Source: Rubritepida flocculans DSM 14296
GTDB lineage: Bacteria; Pseudomonadota; Alphaproteobacteria; Acetobacterales; Acetobacteraceae
Direction of reading: 5' to 3'
DNA: 64,000 nt
Assembly (NCBI RefSeq): GCF_000425365.1
Contig: NZ_AUDH01000001.1
Location: forward strand, 372,001 to 436,000
This document shows positions 63,546 to 64,000 of this stretch, in pieces. The notes beneath the pieces are model-generated. The model was not told where the DNA came from. It was given only the letters and a program-made list of their open reading frames with translations, and made no database searches. Made by a program: the position numbers and the translations under genes. Within the stretch, counting starts at the first letter, position 1. Each line of letters begins with the position of its first letter.

Positions 63546-64000
63546 ATGCCCGGCGACCGCGCCCACCCCCGCGCCGCGCTCGACGCGGATTCCGTGCGCG
63601 ACGCCTATCGCCGCTGGGCTGGCATCTACGACGTGGTGTTCGGCGGCGTCTCCGCCCCCGGCCGCCGCCGCGCCGTGGCGGCGGTGAACCGCCTGGCGCA
63701 GACCGCCGGCCGCCGCGTGCTGGAGGTGGGCGTGGGCACCGGCCTCGCCCTGCCTCATTACCGGCCGGAGCTCGAGGTGGTGGGCATCGACCTCTCGCGC
63801 GACATGCTGCTCAAGGCGCAGGAGCGCGTGGCGAAGGAGCGCCTCTCCGCCGTGCACGGGCTGCTGGAGATGGACGCGGAGAACATGGCCTTCGCCGATG
63901 GCAGCTTCGACATCGCGGTGGCGATGTTCACCGCCTCGGTGGTGCCGGACGCGAAGAAGCTCTACGCCGAGATGGCGCGCGTGGTGCGGCCGGGCGGGCA
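63546..64000 (+). CDS. pmtA: PmtA-like SAM-dependent methyltransferase, 3' end outside window
   Basis: The frame runs off the window, so about 151 residues are visible. SVRDAYRRWAGIYDVVFGG, the SAM loop VLEVGVGTGLALPHY, GIDLSRDMLLKAQERV, DMDAENMAFADGSFDIAVAMF-like core and EMARVVRPGG follow the bacterial phosphatidylethanolamine N-methyltransferase (PmtA) pattern. That enzyme makes phosphatidylcholine. ATG 63546 fits the family. The paired CGTCACAT motifs about 30-100 bases upstream might be regulatory. Call is by motif only. Confidence 0.8.
   Translation, partial: MPGDRAHPRAALDADSVRDAYRRWAGIYDVVFGGVSAPGRRRAVAAVNRLAQTAGRRVLEVGVGTGLALPHYRPELEVVGIDLSRDMLLKAQERVAKERLSAVHGLLEMDAENMAFADGSFDIAVAMFTASVVPDAKKLYAEMARVVRPGG

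Overview
The window comes from a very GC-rich alphaproteobacterial chromosome. Third codon positions are almost all G or C, and long antisense shadow ORFs are everywhere. Markers include a CtrA cell-cycle regulator whose phospho-acceptor is Asp51 and which ends in Ala-Ala, a FYDLN_acid zinc-ribbon protein, a class II EPSP synthase like the Agrobacterium CP4 type, a hemJ-rho pair, MbfA, and a bacterial PmtA-type methyltransferase. Together these suggest the Rhodospirillales, most likely an Acetobacteraceae (Roseomonas-like) organism; this is inference. Most of the window is core chromosome packed into runs of stop/start-overlapping genes.

Layout. 1-2.3 kb: his operon on the minus strand (hisB, DUF2628, hisH, GNAT, hisA start). 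2.36-4.5 kb: hemJ and rho on plus. 4.7-8.8 kb: orphan peptide-type binding protein, PhzF-like protein, exonuclease III, FAH-family hydrolase. 9.2-12.3 kb: glutamine amidotransferase, LolA-like protein, two-gene ABC exporter. 12.5-15.75 kb: arsenate operon (ArsR-ArsC fusion, GAPDH, ArsJ), followed by a flavin monooxygenase. 17.3-20.99 kb: small membrane protein, lower-GC HExxH protein, SDR, PaiB-like protein, small secreted protein, potassium-channel-like protein. 21.3-26.9 kb: argG, VapBC, MFS, rlmN, IalB-like and FYDLN proteins. 26.9-30.9 kb: aroA-cmk-rpsA. 31.2-32.6 kb: ctrA and a CBS protein. 32.8-38.2 kb: lipoprotein hydrolase, zf-CHCC protein, polA, Fsr-like MFS. 38.2-47.7 kb: exopolysaccharide locus (YjbH and SLBB on minus; heparinase-like, Wzz-like, O-antigen-ligase-like and priming transferase on plus). 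47.7-50.9 kb: dnaQ, coaE, aroE, thioesterase, ubiE. 51-56.3 kb: malic enzyme, secreted unknown, VWA and J-domain proteins. 56.4 kb: tRNA-Gly(CCC). 56.5-62.6 kb: ftsH, psiE-like, htrA-like, mbfA, photolyase. 62.7-64 kb: creatininase-family protein and the start of pmtA. No rRNA, CRISPR array, phage or intact insertion sequence was seen.

The most unusual material is non-coding. A composite palindromic repeat family occurs at least five times (2.8, 4.5, 12.4, 32.0 and 32.6 kb). The stop codons of hemJ, rho, arsJ, the CBS gene and the 32.8-kb hydrolase all lie inside copies of it. A separate 45-nt palindromic unit appears to be inserted in frame, with a 5-bp target duplication, inside the zinc-finger loop of the zf-CHCC gene beside polA; removing it restores the canonical motif. 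Five consecutive perfect stem-loops lie between argG and the channel gene. The ctrA mRNA has a 9-bp hairpin whose 3' arm contains the ribosome binding site. The ArsR-ArsC fusion has a 7-bp inverted repeat spanning its start codon.

Functional links. The ars operon encodes a full arsenate response: sensing, reduction, and formation and export of 1-arseno-3-phosphoglycerate. The EPS locus has polymerisation, length control, export and trimming proteins and one priming transferase, but no other glycosyltransferase within the window. ftsH, psiE-like and htrA-like genes form a tight membrane-stress operon. aroA-cmk-rpsA and coaE-dnaQ are conserved housekeeping groupings.
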